A stretch of DNA of 64,000 nt from Simplicispira psychrophila DSM 11588 (GTDB lineage Bacteria; Pseudomonadota; Gammaproteobacteria; Burkholderiales; Burkholderiaceae_C), in NCBI RefSeq assembly GCF_000688255.1, contig NZ_JHYS01000004.1, forward strand, positions 1-64,000, given 5' to 3'. Numbering within the stretch: position 1 is the first letter of the stretch; each line of letters opens with the position of its first letter. The translations under genes and the position numbers were made by a program. Below the pieces are notes generated by a model. It worked only from the letters and a program-made list of their open reading frames with translations, was not told the DNA's origin and ran no database searches. Of this stretch, positions 42,152 through 50,984 are shown in pieces.

Positions 42152-43237
42152 ATGAGCACCACCGAAGCCCTGCGCCAACACGCCGAACACCAATTTGCCC
42201 ACGAGCTTGAAGAGCTGCAAAAGGCCGACACCCACGCCCGCCCCGCCAATTGGCGGCTGTCGCCGTGGGCAGTGGTGTCTTATCTGATGGGCGACAAACT
42301 GGACAACGGCTTTGAGGTCAGCGCCAAATACATCGGCAGCCGCCGCCTGATGGAGATTGCCGTCGCCACGCTGGCGACAGACAGGGCGCTGCTGCTGTAC
42401 GGCGTGCCGGGTACGGCCAAGTCGTGGGTATCTGAGCACTTGGCCGCTGCCGTCAGTGGCAATTCGACGCTGCTGATTCAGGGCACCGCCGGCACCAGCG
42501 AAGAACAACTGCGCTACGGCTGGAACTACGCCCAACTGCTGGCGCACGGCCCGTCAGAAAAAGCCTTGGTGCCCAGCCCGCTGATGAACGCCATGAAAAA
42601 CGGCAAGATTGCCCGCGTCGAAGAGCTGACACGCATCCCCGCCGACGTGCAGGACTCGCTCATCACCGTACTGTCAGAAAAAACCCTGCCGATTCCTGAA
42701 CTGGGTTCTGAAGTGCAGGCCACGCGCGGCTTTAGCGTGATTGCCACCGCCAACAACCGCGACAAGGGCGTGAACGAGCTGTCAGCGGCTTTGAAGCGGC
42801 GCTTTAACACCGTCGTGCTGCCGCTGCCATCGACCGAGGAAGAAGAAGTCTCCATCGTCGTCAAGCGCGTCGGCGAGATGGGCCAAGCCCTGCAACTGCC
42901 CGCCGAGCCACCGGCGCTGAAAGAGGTGCGCCGCATCGTGCAAATCTTTCGCGAGCTGCGCAGTGGCCGCACGGCAGATGGCAAAACGCAGCTCAAGTCG
43001 CCCAGCTCCTCGCTGTCCACGGCCGAGGTGATTTCGGTGATTAACAACGGCATGGCGCTGGCCGGGCATTTTGGCGATGGCGTGCTGCACCCACACGACG
43101 TGGCGGCGGGGCTGATTGGCGCGGTGATCAAAGACCCAGTGCAAGACGCGGTGGTCTGGAAAGAATATTTGGACATCGTCGTCAAAGAGCGCGAAGACTG
43201 GAAAAGCCTGTACCGCGCCTGTAAGGAACTCGAATAA
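42152..43237 (+). CDS. MoxR-type AAA+ ATPase, third cassette gene
   Basis: A 361-residue AAA+ ATPase of the MoxR branch. Walker A is LYGVPGTAKSW (about residues 80-90), the Walker B region includes GKIARVEELTRIPADVQDSL (acidic EE), sensor 1 is VIATANNRDKGVNELS, and the arginine-finger-like ALKRRF follows. MoxR ATPases act as chaperones that remodel targets together with a vWA protein, here encoded two genes downstream. It is 52 bp after the DUF5691 stop and 12 bp before the DUF5682 start. Confidence 0.9.
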   Translation: MSTTEALRQHAEHQFAHELEELQKADTHARPANWRLSPWAVVSYLMGDKLDNGFEVSAKYIGSRRLMEIAVATLATDRALLLYGVPGTAKSWVSEHLAAAVSGNSTLLIQGTAGTSEEQLRYGWNYAQLLAHGPSEKALVPSPLMNAMKNGKIARVEELTRIPADVQDSLITVLSEKTLPIPELGSEVQATRGFSVIATANNRDKGVNELSAALKRRFNTVVLPLPSTEEEEVSIVVKRVGEMGQALQLPAEPPALKEVRRIVQIFRELRSGRTADGKTQLKSPSSSLSTAEVISVINNGMALAGHFGDGVLHPHDVAAGLIGAVIKDPVQDAVVWKEYLDIVVKEREDWKSLYRACKELE

Positions 43238-43249
43238 CAGGCGGTTGCT

Positions 43250-45592
43250 GTGAGCAAAGTCCCCGAAGCTCCCCAAGCGTCCAAGGTTCACTATTTCGGC
43301 ATTCGCCACCACGGGCCGGGCTGTGCGCGCAGCTTGGTGCGGGCTTTGGCTGCTTTGCAGCCTGACTGCGTGCTGGTCGAAGGCCCGCCCGAAGGCGAAG
43401 CCGTGCTGACCGCCCTGCTGCATGAGCAAATGCAGCCGCCGGTCGCCCTGCTGAGTTACTGCCCCGACGACCCACGCCGCGCCGTCTACCACCCGTTTGC
43501 GGTGTTCTCGCCTGAATGGCAGGCGCTGCGTTGGGCCCTGCAACGGCAGGTGCCAGCATCGTTTATCGACTTGCCTTTGGTACACCAGCTGGCGCTGTCC
43601 AAAGCCCGCGAAGAGGAAGAAGCGGCCGCAGAAGCACCCGCCGAAGCAGTGCAGGAAGCGGAGCCCGCCGAACCCATCGAACCCAGCTACCGCACTGACC
43701 CGCTGCACTGGCTGGCGCAAGCCGCTGGCCATGCCGATGGCGAAAGCTGGTGGAACCACACCGTCGAAGAGCGTGGTGATGGCGAAGAGCTGTTTGCCGC
43801 CATTGCCGAGGCCATGACCGCCCTGCGCAGCGACTTGGGCGCGCAAGCCGACGAACTTTGCCCCCATCGCGCCCGCCGCGAGCTGCTGCGCGAAGCCCAC
43901 ATGCGCCAGCGCATCCGCGATGCGGTGAAAAAAGGCCACGAGCGCATTGCCGTGGTCTGCGGTGCGTGGCACTTGGGCGGTTTGCAAGCCGCGACCAAAG
44001 CCAGCGCGGATGTGGCGCTGCTGAAAGGCTTGCCCAAACTCAAAGTGCAATCGACGTGGGTGCCGTGGACCTATCGCCACCTGACGCGCACCAGCGGCTA
44101 CGGCGCGGGCATTGCCGCGCCGGGCTGGTACGAACACCTGTGGCTCAGTGGCGCAGCGTTTGATGCATCCCCCGCCACCGCGCCGCCGCGCACCGTGGGC
44201 TGGCTAGCGCGGGTAGCGCGGCTGATGCGCGAGCGCGATTTGGACTGCTCCAGCGCCCACCTGATTGAAGCCACCCGCTTGGCCGACACGCTGGCCGCCC
44301 TGCGCCAGCGCCCGCAGGCTGGGTTGGAAGAGCTGCACGAAGCCACGCGCACCGTGCTGACGATGGGCGACGATGCCGCGCTGGACTTCATTGCCGATGC
44401 CCTGCTGATTGGCCAGCGCATGGGCCAAGTGCCGCCCGACGTGCCCACCGTGCCGCTGCAAAAAGACGTAGAGCAACAGCAAAAATCGCTGCGCCTCAAA
44501 CCCGAAGCATTGGAGCGCACGCTGGACTTGGACTTGCGCCAGCCCAATGACTTGGCGCGCAGCCATCTGCTGCACCGCCTGCAATTGATTGGTGTGCCGT
44601 GGGGCCGGGTCAGCCGCACCGGGCGCACCGGCAGCGGCACCTTCCATGAAATATGGCAACTGCAATGGCAGCCCGAATTTGTCGTCAGCCTGATTGAAGC
44701 CAGCCAGTGGGGGCAGACGCTGGAAGTCGCCGCCACTGCGTCCAGCTTGGAGCAAGCGCACAAAGCCGACAACCTGCGCCAGCTGTCCGAGCTGGTTAAC
44801 CAAGTGCTGTTGGCCGACTTGGCTCCCGCTGTGCAGGCCATCACGCACCTCTTGGAAAACCGCGCCGCCGTCAGTGGCGACACGCTGCAACTGCTGCAAG
44901 CGCTGCCGGCGCTGGCCAATGTGTTTCGCTACGGTAACGTGCGCCAAACCGATACCGCGATGGTGGCGCACATGCTCGACAGCCTCATCGTGCGCGCGGC
45001 CATCGGCCTGCCGCTGGCGTGCAGCGGCATCGACGATGACAGCGCCGACAGCCTGCGCACCACGCTGCTGGCCGCGCACAGCGCCGTGTCGCTGCGCGAT
45101 GCGCCCGAGCAAACCGAAGCGTGGCAGCGCGCCCTGCGCCTGATGACCGACAGCAGCAGCGTCCACCCGCTGCTGCAAGGCTTGGCCGCGCGCCTGCTGC
45201 TGGACGACAGCATTTGGCCGGCCAGCAACGCGGCGCAAGCGCTGTCGCTGCACCTGTCTAGCGGCACCGAGCCGCTGCAAGCAGCGGCGTGGCTAGAAGG
45301 CTTTTTGAACCGCAATGCGATGGTGCTGCTGCACGACAACCAGCTGTGGCAACTGGTCAATGACTGGCTCAGCAGCCTAACGGATACCCACTTCACGCAC
45401 ATCTTGGCGCTGGTGCGGCGCACGTTTTCGGCCTTCAGCGCCAGTGAGAGGAGCGACTTGGCGCAGCGCGCGCGCCAAGGCGGCAGCACCCCAACCCACG
45501 CGGCCACAGCAGCCAACGCGACGCCGTGGGATGCCGAACTGGCCGCATTGCCGGTGCCGCTGCTGCAAACCATTTTGGGAATAGCTTTATGA
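43250..45592 (+). CDS. DUF5682 family protein, fourth cassette gene (putative TIKI/TraB-like hydrolase)
   Basis: A 780-residue protein of the DUF5682 type. The first 250 residues are beta/alpha and contain three motifs: FGIRHHGPGCA (His20 and His21), VLVEGPPEGE (Glu44) and VVCGAWHLGGL (His241). Their order and spacing resemble the GxxH, ExxE-like and GAxH motifs of the TraB/PrgY/TIKI/EreA-like superfamily of putative metal-dependent hydrolases. The Glu/Ala-rich insertion around residues 122-140 is a flexible linker. The C-terminal 500 residues are helical and repetitive without known motifs. It follows the MoxR gene by 12 bp and overlaps the vWA gene by 4 nt. The superfamily link is my inference. 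Confidence 0.75.
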   Translation: MSKVPEAPQASKVHYFGIRHHGPGCARSLVRALAALQPDCVLVEGPPEGEAVLTALLHEQMQPPVALLSYCPDDPRRAVYHPFAVFSPEWQALRWALQRQVPASFIDLPLVHQLALSKAREEEEAAAEAPAEAVQEAEPAEPIEPSYRTDPLHWLAQAAGHADGESWWNHTVEERGDGEELFAAIAEAMTALRSDLGAQADELCPHRARRELLREAHMRQRIRDAVKKGHERIAVVCGAWHLGGLQAATKASADVALLKGLPKLKVQSTWVPWTYRHLTRTSGYGAGIAAPGWYEHLWLSGAAFDASPATAPPRTVGWLARVARLMRERDLDCSSAHLIEATRLADTLAALRQRPQAGLEELHEATRTVLTMGDDAALDFIADALLIGQRMGQVPPDVPTVPLQKDVEQQQKSLRLKPEALERTLDLDLRQPNDLARSHLLHRLQLIGVPWGRVSRTGRTGSGTFHEIWQLQWQPEFVVSLIEASQWGQTLEVAATASSLEQAHKADNLRQLSELVNQVLLADLAPAVQAITHLLENRAAVSGDTLQLLQALPALANVFRYGNVRQTDTAMVAHMLDSLIVRAAIGLPLACSGIDDDSADSLRTTLLAAHSAVSLRDAPEQTEAWQRALRLMTDSSSVHPLLQGLAARLLLDDSIWPASNAAQALSLHLSSGTEPLQAAAWLEGFLNRNAMVLLHDNQLWQLVNDWLSSLTDTHFTHILALVRRTFSAFSASERSDLAQRARQGGSTPTHAATAANATPWDAELAALPVPLLQTILGIAL

Positions 45593-46782
45593 ACACCCCC
45601 ATGGTCAGCGAAGAAGAACGCCTGCGCCGTTGGCGCTTGGTGCTGGGCGGCGAGGCCGATAGCGCCTGCGGCAAGCTCTCGGGCACGGCGGCGGAGATGG
45701 ACCAAGCCCTGTCCGCGCTGTACGACGCGGACGGCAAAAACGGCCTTGGCCAAAGCAATCGCCAAGGCGGGCGCGGCGGGTCATCGCCCAGCGTGGCGCG
45801 CTGGCTGGGTGACATCCGCAAATATTTTCCGGCCTCGGTGGTGCAAGTGATGCAGCGCGACGCGCTGGAGCGCCTCGACCTGCGCAGCCTGCTGCTGGAG
45901 CCTGAAATGCTAGCAAGCGCACACGCTGACGTGCATTTGGTGGCTAACCTGATTGCACTGTCGGGCGTGATTCCGGCCAGCACCAAAGACACCGCCCGGA
46001 TGGTGGTGCGCAAAGTGGTCGATGCGCTGCTGAAAAAGTTGGAAGAACCGATGCGCTCGGCTGTTACCGGCGCGCTGGATCGCAGCCAGCGCAACCGCCG
46101 CCCGCGCCATAGCGAAATCGACTGGAACCGCACCATCCGCGCCAACCTGCGCCACTGGCAGGAGGAATACCGCACCATCGTGCCGCAGCAGCTGATCGGC
46201 TATGGCCGCAAAGCGCGCAGCCCGCAGCGCGAAGTGGTGCTGTGCATTGACCAAAGCGGCTCGATGGCGGCCTCGGTGGTGTATTCGAGCATCTTCGGCG
46301 CAGTGATGGCGTCCTTGCCTTCGGTGGCGACCAAGCTGGTGGTGTTTGACACCGCCATCGTCGATCTGACCGACCAGTTGGACGACCCGGTCGAGCTGCT
46401 GTTTGGCGTGCAACTGGGCGGCGGCACCGACATCAACGGCGCCGTCGGCTACTGCCAATCCATCATCCGCGAGCCGCGCAACACCATTTTGGTGCTGATC
46501 TCTGACCTGTACGAAGGCGGCGTCGAGGCCAATTTGCTGCGCCGCGCCGCCGCGCTGGTCGAGTCCGGCGTGCAATTCATCACCCTGCTGGCGCTGAGCG
46601 ACGAAGGCGCGCCGTCTTATGACCGGGCGCTGGGTGCCAAGCTGGCTGCGCTAGGCGTGCCGTCGTTTGCCTGCACGCCCGATGCCTTTCCAGGCCTGAT
46701 GGCGGCGGCGATTCGCAAGGAAGACATCAATGCCTGGGCGGCAGGGCAGGGGTTGGTGACGACGGCCAAAAGCGGGCGTTGA
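45589..46782 (+). CDS. vWA-domain protein with intact MIDAS, fifth cassette gene
   Basis: A 397-residue protein with a helical N-terminal region (1-210) and a C-terminal von Willebrand factor A domain. The metal-ion-dependent adhesion site is complete: DQSGS (Asp221, Ser223, Ser225) in VVLCIDQSGSMAASV, Thr280 in LGGGTDING and Asp306 in LVLISDLYEGG. Such vWA proteins pair with MoxR ATPases to grip or present substrates. ATG 45589 overlaps the DUF5682 stop (ATGA). It is the last gene of the cassette; repeats follow. Confidence 0.88.
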   Translation: MNTPMVSEEERLRRWRLVLGGEADSACGKLSGTAAEMDQALSALYDADGKNGLGQSNRQGGRGGSSPSVARWLGDIRKYFPASVVQVMQRDALERLDLRSLLLEPEMLASAHADVHLVANLIALSGVIPASTKDTARMVVRKVVDALLKKLEEPMRSAVTGALDRSQRNRRPRHSEIDWNRTIRANLRHWQEEYRTIVPQQLIGYGRKARSPQREVVLCIDQSGSMAASVVYSSIFGAVMASLPSVATKLVVFDTAIVDLTDQLDDPVELLFGVQLGGGTDINGAVGYCQSIIREPRNTILVLISDLYEGGVEANLLRRAAALVESGVQFITLLALSDEGAPSYDRALGAKLAALGVPSFACTPDAFPGLMAAAIRKEDINAWAAGQGLVTTAKSGR

Positions 46783-46784
46783 AA

Positions 46785-46963
46785 TTTATCAAAAATAATA
46801 GCTGCTAGCGCTTGCTGCATAAGGGCTAGAGGCTGATTTGGTTTAAAACTTGTAACTACTCAACTCTCAGAGGTAGCTGAGTAGTTGCCATATATGTATC
46901 AAATAGGCCTCCAGCCCTTTAGATACGTGCGCTAACAGCTATCTTTTTTGATAGCTGATTGTG
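46785..46963. repeat. Two dispersed repeats flanking a small hairpin
   Basis: Copy one is TAATAGCTGCTAGCGCTTGC then ATAAGGGCTAGAGGCTGATT; copy two, reversed, is AAATAGGCCTCCAGCCCTTT then GTGCGCTAACAGCTATC. Between them AACTACTCA (46854-46862) pairs with TGAGTAGTT (46878-46886). The paired copies lie between the convergent vWA and sulP genes and can fold into one large structure, plausibly a terminator. Confidence 0.8.
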
Positions 46964-46972
46964 GGATGAAGT

Positions 46973-47002
46973 GTCGGGTTACGCTGCGCTAACCCGACCT
47001 AC
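46973..47002. repeat. REP-like hairpin repeat (copy 2)
   Basis: GTCGGGTTACGCTGCGCTAA then CCCGACCTAC. It is the exact reverse complement of 24893-24922. Its last bases provide the TAG stop of the SulP gene (46999-47001). Confidence 0.85.
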
Positions 47003-48684
47003 GGGGGCGTCTGTGCTGTCATCTGCGCCGCATTTTGTGCATCCAAATGCGCGCTGAAGCCGGCGCGATCCATCAACGAGCGCGGCTGCTCTTGGGCGTG
47101 CAGGATGTGCAGCAAGCCGCCGCGCTGGCCGACGGCTTTGAGGATTTGCTCCAAGCCTTCTAGCCCGGTGGTGTCCAAGGCAAACAGGTCGCGCATATCA
47201 AGCGACAGCTCCAGCCCGGCCGGGCCGGTTTCGACGGCTTGGACGATGGGGTCAATTTTGGCGGCCGCGCCAAAGAACAGCGCGCCGCGCAAGCACCAGA
47301 CGCGGCGCGGGCGGGCACTGGCTTCGATGTGGGCGTCTATCAGCTCCTCGGTCAGCACCGGCTCGGCACGAAACAGCTCGCTCATGCGGCGCACAAACAG
47401 CACGCACGACAGCCCTAAACCGACCTCGACGGCGACAGTCAGGTCAAACACCACCGTCAGTAAAAACGTGCCCAGCATCAGCAAGCGGTAGTGGTTGCTG
47501 AAATGGCGCAGCCGGCCAAACTCGCGCCATTCACCCATATTCCAGGCGACAAACAACAGGATGCCCGCCAGCACGGCCAGCGGGATGTGCAGCGCCAGCG
47601 GGGCCGCCACCAGCACGATCAGCGCCAGCGTGGCGGCGTGCACGATGCCCGCCAAGGGCGAGGTGGCTCCAGCGCGTAGGTTGGTGACGGTGCGGGCAAT
47701 GGTGCCGGTGGCCGGCATTCCGCCAAAAAACGGCACGACGAAATTGGCCACGCCTTGGGCCATCAGCTCTTGGTTGGGGTCGTGCTTGCGATAGGTGGGG
47801 TCGGTGGCCAATTGGTCGGCAACGCGCGCGCACAGCAGTGATTCAATGGCACCGAGCAGTGCAATGGTGATGGTCGGCGTCACCAGCAGGCGCGCCGTGT
47901 CCCACGAAAACTCGGGCAGCGCAAACGACGGCGGTTGCTGCGGGATACCGCCAAATTTGCTGCCGATGGTCTCGATCGGCATCTCCAGCCAACGCGCCAG
48001 CGCGGTCAGCGTCACCAGCGCCACCACCGGTGCCGGAATGCGCGCAAAGCGGCGCACAGTCAGTCCCTCAGGCAAGCGCAGTACCGGCGAACCGTGCATA
48101 AACAAGCGCGGCCAGATAAACACGCCCAGCAAACAGGCCAGCCCCAGCCCCAGCGCGTAGAAATTAACGCTGTCGATGTGCAGCGCCAGCGTGTGCACTT
48201 GCGAGAAGAAGTTGCCCGGCATCTTGTCAATCGCCAGCCCCAGCCAATCCTTCAGTTGCGACAGCGCAATCAGCACCGCAATGCCGTTGGTAAAGCCGAT
48301 GACGATGCTCACCGGCACAAAGCGTACCAAGCTGCCCAGCTTGAACAGGCCCAGCGCAAACAGCAGCACGCCGGCGCAGGCGGTAGAAATCAGCAAATTG
48401 GCGACGCCGTAGCGCTCGACGATGCCGTAGACGATGACGATGAATGCGCCTGCCGGCCCGCCAATCTGCACGTTGCTGCCACCCAGCAGGGCGATCAAAA
48501 AACCGCCAATGATGGCGGTCCACAGTCCGGCTTCGGGTTTCAGGCCACTGGCAATGGCAAAGGCCATCGCCAGTGGCAAGGCGACGATGCCGACGGTGAC
48601 GCCGGCCCCCAGGTCAGCCAGCCAACGGCTGCGGCTGTAGCTGCGCAGGACATCCAAGCTGCGCGGGCGAAATTGGATGGCCAT
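46999..48684 (-). CDS. SulP-family inorganic anion transporter
   Basis: A 561-residue inner-membrane protein of the SulP/SLC26 family, carrying sulfate, bicarbonate or similar anions. About 12 hydrophobic segments run from VTVGIVALPLAMAFAIASGL onward; IGGPAGAFIVIVYGIV lies in the anion-binding region and GGMPATGTIARTVTN is the conserved loop. The C-terminal STAS domain spans about residues 440-555 (ELSLDMRDLFALDTTGLEGLEQ). The stop codon is provided by a REP-like repeat. The gene follows metG by 18 bp and is likely cotranscribed. Confidence 0.9.
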   Translation of the reverse strand: MAIQFRPRSLDVLRSYSRSRWLADLGAGVTVGIVALPLAMAFAIASGLKPEAGLWTAIIGGFLIALLGGSNVQIGGPAGAFIVIVYGIVERYGVANLLISTACAGVLLFALGLFKLGSLVRFVPVSIVIGFTNGIAVLIALSQLKDWLGLAIDKMPGNFFSQVHTLALHIDSVNFYALGLGLACLLGVFIWPRLFMHGSPVLRLPEGLTVRRFARIPAPVVALVTLTALARWLEMPIETIGSKFGGIPQQPPSFALPEFSWDTARLLVTPTITIALLGAIESLLCARVADQLATDPTYRKHDPNQELMAQGVANFVVPFFGGMPATGTIARTVTNLRAGATSPLAGIVHAATLALIVLVAAPLALHIPLAVLAGILLFVAWNMGEWREFGRLRHFSNHYRLLMLGTFLLTVVFDLTVAVEVGLGLSCVLFVRRMSELFRAEPVLTEELIDAHIEASARPRRVWCLRGALFFGAAAKIDPIVQAVETGPAGLELSLDMRDLFALDTTGLEGLEQILKAVGQRGGLLHILHAQEQPRSLMDRAGFSAHLDAQNAAQMTAQTPP

Positions 48685-48702
48685 AGTGGTGTCCAGTGGG
48701 GG

Positions 48703-50796
48703 TTAGCGCACGCGCATTCCGGGCAAAGCGCCGGGGGTGGGTTCGAGCACGTAGATACCCGGATTGGCTTTCTCGTCGCCGTGGCTGGCGGCTAGCACCA
48801 TGCCTTCGCTGACGCCAAACTTCATCTTGCGCGGTGCCAAGTTGGCGACCAAGACCGTGTGTTTGCCAATCAGGTCGGCGGGTTTGTAGGCACTGGCAAT
48901 GCCGCTCAAGACGTTGCGGGTTCGGCCTTCGCCCGCATCCAGCGTCAGGCGCAGCAGCTTGGTGGAGCCTTCGACCGCTTCGCAATTCACGATCAGCGCA
49001 ATGCGCAAATCCACCTTGGCAAAGTCGTCGATGGTGATGGTCGGCGCAATCGCTTCGCCGCCGGGCAGCGGGTTCACTTCGTTTTCGATAGCTGCTAGCG
49101 CTTGCTGCGATTGGGCTGGAGGCTCAAACAGTGCATCAAGCTGCTCGGGCATGACGCGCTGCATCAGGTGCTGGTAGGTGCCAATGGCGTGGCCAGCGCC
49201 CAGCGCGCTTTGCGCATCGGCAAACTGCATTGGCGCGATGTGGAGGAACGCTTCGACCTGCACCGCCAGCGCCGGCAGCACGGGTTTCAGGTACAGCGTC
49301 AGCAGGCGGAAGGCTTCGATGCAGGTGCTGCACACGTCTTGCAGGCGCGCATCCATGCCGTCCTGCTTGGCCAGCTCCCACGGTTTGTTGGCGTCCACAT
49401 ATTCATTGACGCGGTTAGCCAGCAGCATCACTTCGCGCAGGGCGCGGGCGGTGTCACGCTTTTCGTAGGCATCGGCCAGCGCGCCTGACTGCGCGCGCAA
49501 CACCTCCAGCAGTGCTTGGCCGTCAGCGCTGACGGTGCCCAACTGCCCGCCAAAACGCTTGGTGATGAAACCGGCGGCGCGCGAGGCGATATTGATAAAT
49601 TTGCCAATCAAATCCGCGTTCACCCGCGCCAAAAAGTCGTCGGCGTTGAAGTCGATGTCTTCGTTCTTGCCGTTCAGCTTGGCGGCCAAGTAATAGCGCA
49701 GCCACTGCGGGTTCATGCCCAAGCTGAGGTATTTCAGCGGGTCAAGACCCGTGCCCCGGCTCTTGCTCATCTTCTCGCCGTTGTTGACGGTCAAAAAGCC
49801 GTGGACGCAGATTTTGTCCGGCGTTTTGCGGCCGGAAAACTGCAGCGTCGCTGGCCAAAACAGCGTGTGAAAAGTGACGATGTCTTTGCCGATAAAGTGG
49901 ATTTGCTCCAACTGCGGGTCGGCCATGTAGGCCTCGTAATCCTCGCCGCGCTTGTCCAGCAGGTTTTTGAGCGAGGCCAAATAGCCAATGGGCGCGTCCA
50001 GCCAGACGTAGAAATATTTGCCCGGTGCATCGGGAATCTCAATGCCAAAGTACGGCGCGTCGCGGCTGATGTCCCAGTCGCCCAAGCCTTCGCTGGTCGT
50101 GCCGTCGGGGTTGGTGCGCACGCTAAACCATTCTTTGACCTTATTGGCCACTTCGGGCTGCACATGCTTTCCGTTTTGCGTCCACTCCTGCAAAAACTCG
50201 ACGCAGCGCGGGTCGGACAGTTTGAAGAAGAAGTGCTCGGAGCTTTTCAGCACCGGCTGCGCCCCCGTTAGCGCCGAGAACGGATTGATCAGGTCGGTCG
50301 GCGCATAGGCCGCGCCGCAGACTTCGCAGTTGTCGCCGTACTGGTCTTTGGCGTGGCACTTGGGGCACTCGCCTTTGATGTAGCGGTCGGGCAAAAACAT
50401 GTTCTTTTCGGGGTCGAAGAACTGCTCAATTACCCGGGTTTCAATCAATCCATTGGCCTTGAGGCCGAGGTAAATTTGCTGCGCCAGTTGGTGGTTTTCT
50501 GGCGCGTCGGTGTTGTGCCAGTTGTCAAATTCAATATGAAAGCCGTCCAGATACTGCTGGCGGCCGGCGGCAATGTCGGCGACGAACTGCTGCGGCGTTT
50601 TGCCGGCTTTTTCCGCCGCAATCATGATCGGCGCGCCGTGCGCGTCATCGGCGCCGACAAAGTTGACCTGCGCGCCCTGCATCCGCTGGTAGCGCACCCA
50701 AATGTCAGCCTGGATGTATTCCATGATGTGGCCGATGTGGAAGTTGCCGTTGGCGTAGGGCAGGGCAGTGGTGACGAAGAGTTTGCGTGCGGTCAT
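48703..50796 (-). CDS. metG: Methionine-tRNA ligase
   Basis: A 697-residue class I synthetase. The HIGH motif is [13 protein letters not shown], the KMSKS motif is [12 protein letters not shown], and a zinc knuckle with CPKC and CEVC is in the connective peptide. After the anticodon-binding helical domain comes a linker (about residues 557-571) and a C-terminal OB-fold tRNA-binding domain from [19 protein letters not shown] to the end, which allows dimerisation. Part of the linker is encoded by a dispersed palindromic repeat (see 49086). Confidence 0.95.
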   Translation of the reverse strand: MTARKLFVTTALPYANGNFHIGHIMEYIQADIWVRYQRMQGAQVNFVGADDAHGAPIMIAAEKAGKTPQQFVADIAAGRQQYLDGFHIEFDNWHNTDAPENHQLAQQIYLGLKANGLIETRVIEQFFDPEKNMFLPDRYIKGECPKCHAKDQYGDNCEVCGAAYAPTDLINPFSALTGAQPVLKSSEHFFFKLSDPRCVEFLQEWTQNGKHVQPEVANKVKEWFSVRTNPDGTTSEGLGDWDISRDAPYFGIEIPDAPGKYFYVWLDAPIGYLASLKNLLDKRGEDYEAYMADPQLEQIHFIGKDIVTFHTLFWPATLQFSGRKTPDKICVHGFLTVNNGEKMSKSRGTGLDPLKYLSLGMNPQWLRYYLAAKLNGKNEDIDFNADDFLARVNADLIGKFINIASRAAGFITKRFGGQLGTVSADGQALLEVLRAQSGALADAYEKRDTARALREVMLLANRVNEYVDANKPWELAKQDGMDARLQDVCSTCIEAFRLLTLYLKPVLPALAVQVEAFLHIAPMQFADAQSALGAGHAIGTYQHLMQRVMPEQLDALFEPPAQSQQALAAIENEVNPLPGGEAIAPTITIDDFAKVDLRIALIVNCEAVEGSTKLLRLTLDAGEGRTRNVLSGIASAYKPADLIGKHTVLVANLAPRKMKFGVSEGMVLAASHGDEKANPGIYVLEPTPGALPGMRVR
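49086..49126. repeat. Dispersed palindromic repeat, in-frame copy inside metG
   Basis: CGATAGCTGCTAGCGCTTGC then GATTGGGCTGGAGGCTCAAA is nearly the same as copy one at 46797-46835. On the coding strand it is read as [16 protein letters not shown], the MetG linker. Confidence 0.8.
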
Positions 50797-50834
50797 GGGC
50801 TTATTTCAAGTGCAGTGCGCTGTAGAGCGGAATT

Positions 50835-50910
50835 TTCGATTTTAGGCGGCGGGTGTCAGCGCCGCGTGCTCAAACGCTAGCGCCAAGTCGTCCAGCGGCT
50901 GCTTACCAGC
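50835..50910 (-). pseudogene. Remnant of a hipA 3' end
   Basis: The minus strand encodes LDDLALAFEHAALTPAA and a stop, closely resembling LDDFAPAFEHEA near the C-terminus of the intact HipA at 53520-54833. The DNA matches in two blocks: CGTGCTCaAACGC...AAGTCGTCCAGC (compare 53567-53599), and AGGCGGcgGGTGTCAG (compare 53485-53500). No upstream hipA reading frame is preserved here. Confidence 0.6.
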
Positions 50911-50984
50911 GGCTATCAATAAGTGTCAGCGCGCAAGCCCTGGTTGCGGCTGCGCGCCGATCCACTCCTAAAAAATATTCCCAC

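Noticed and set aside
46854-46886. Small hairpin between repeats as a possible sRNA
   Set aside because: No promoter was seen and it is best explained as the centre of the paired repeats.
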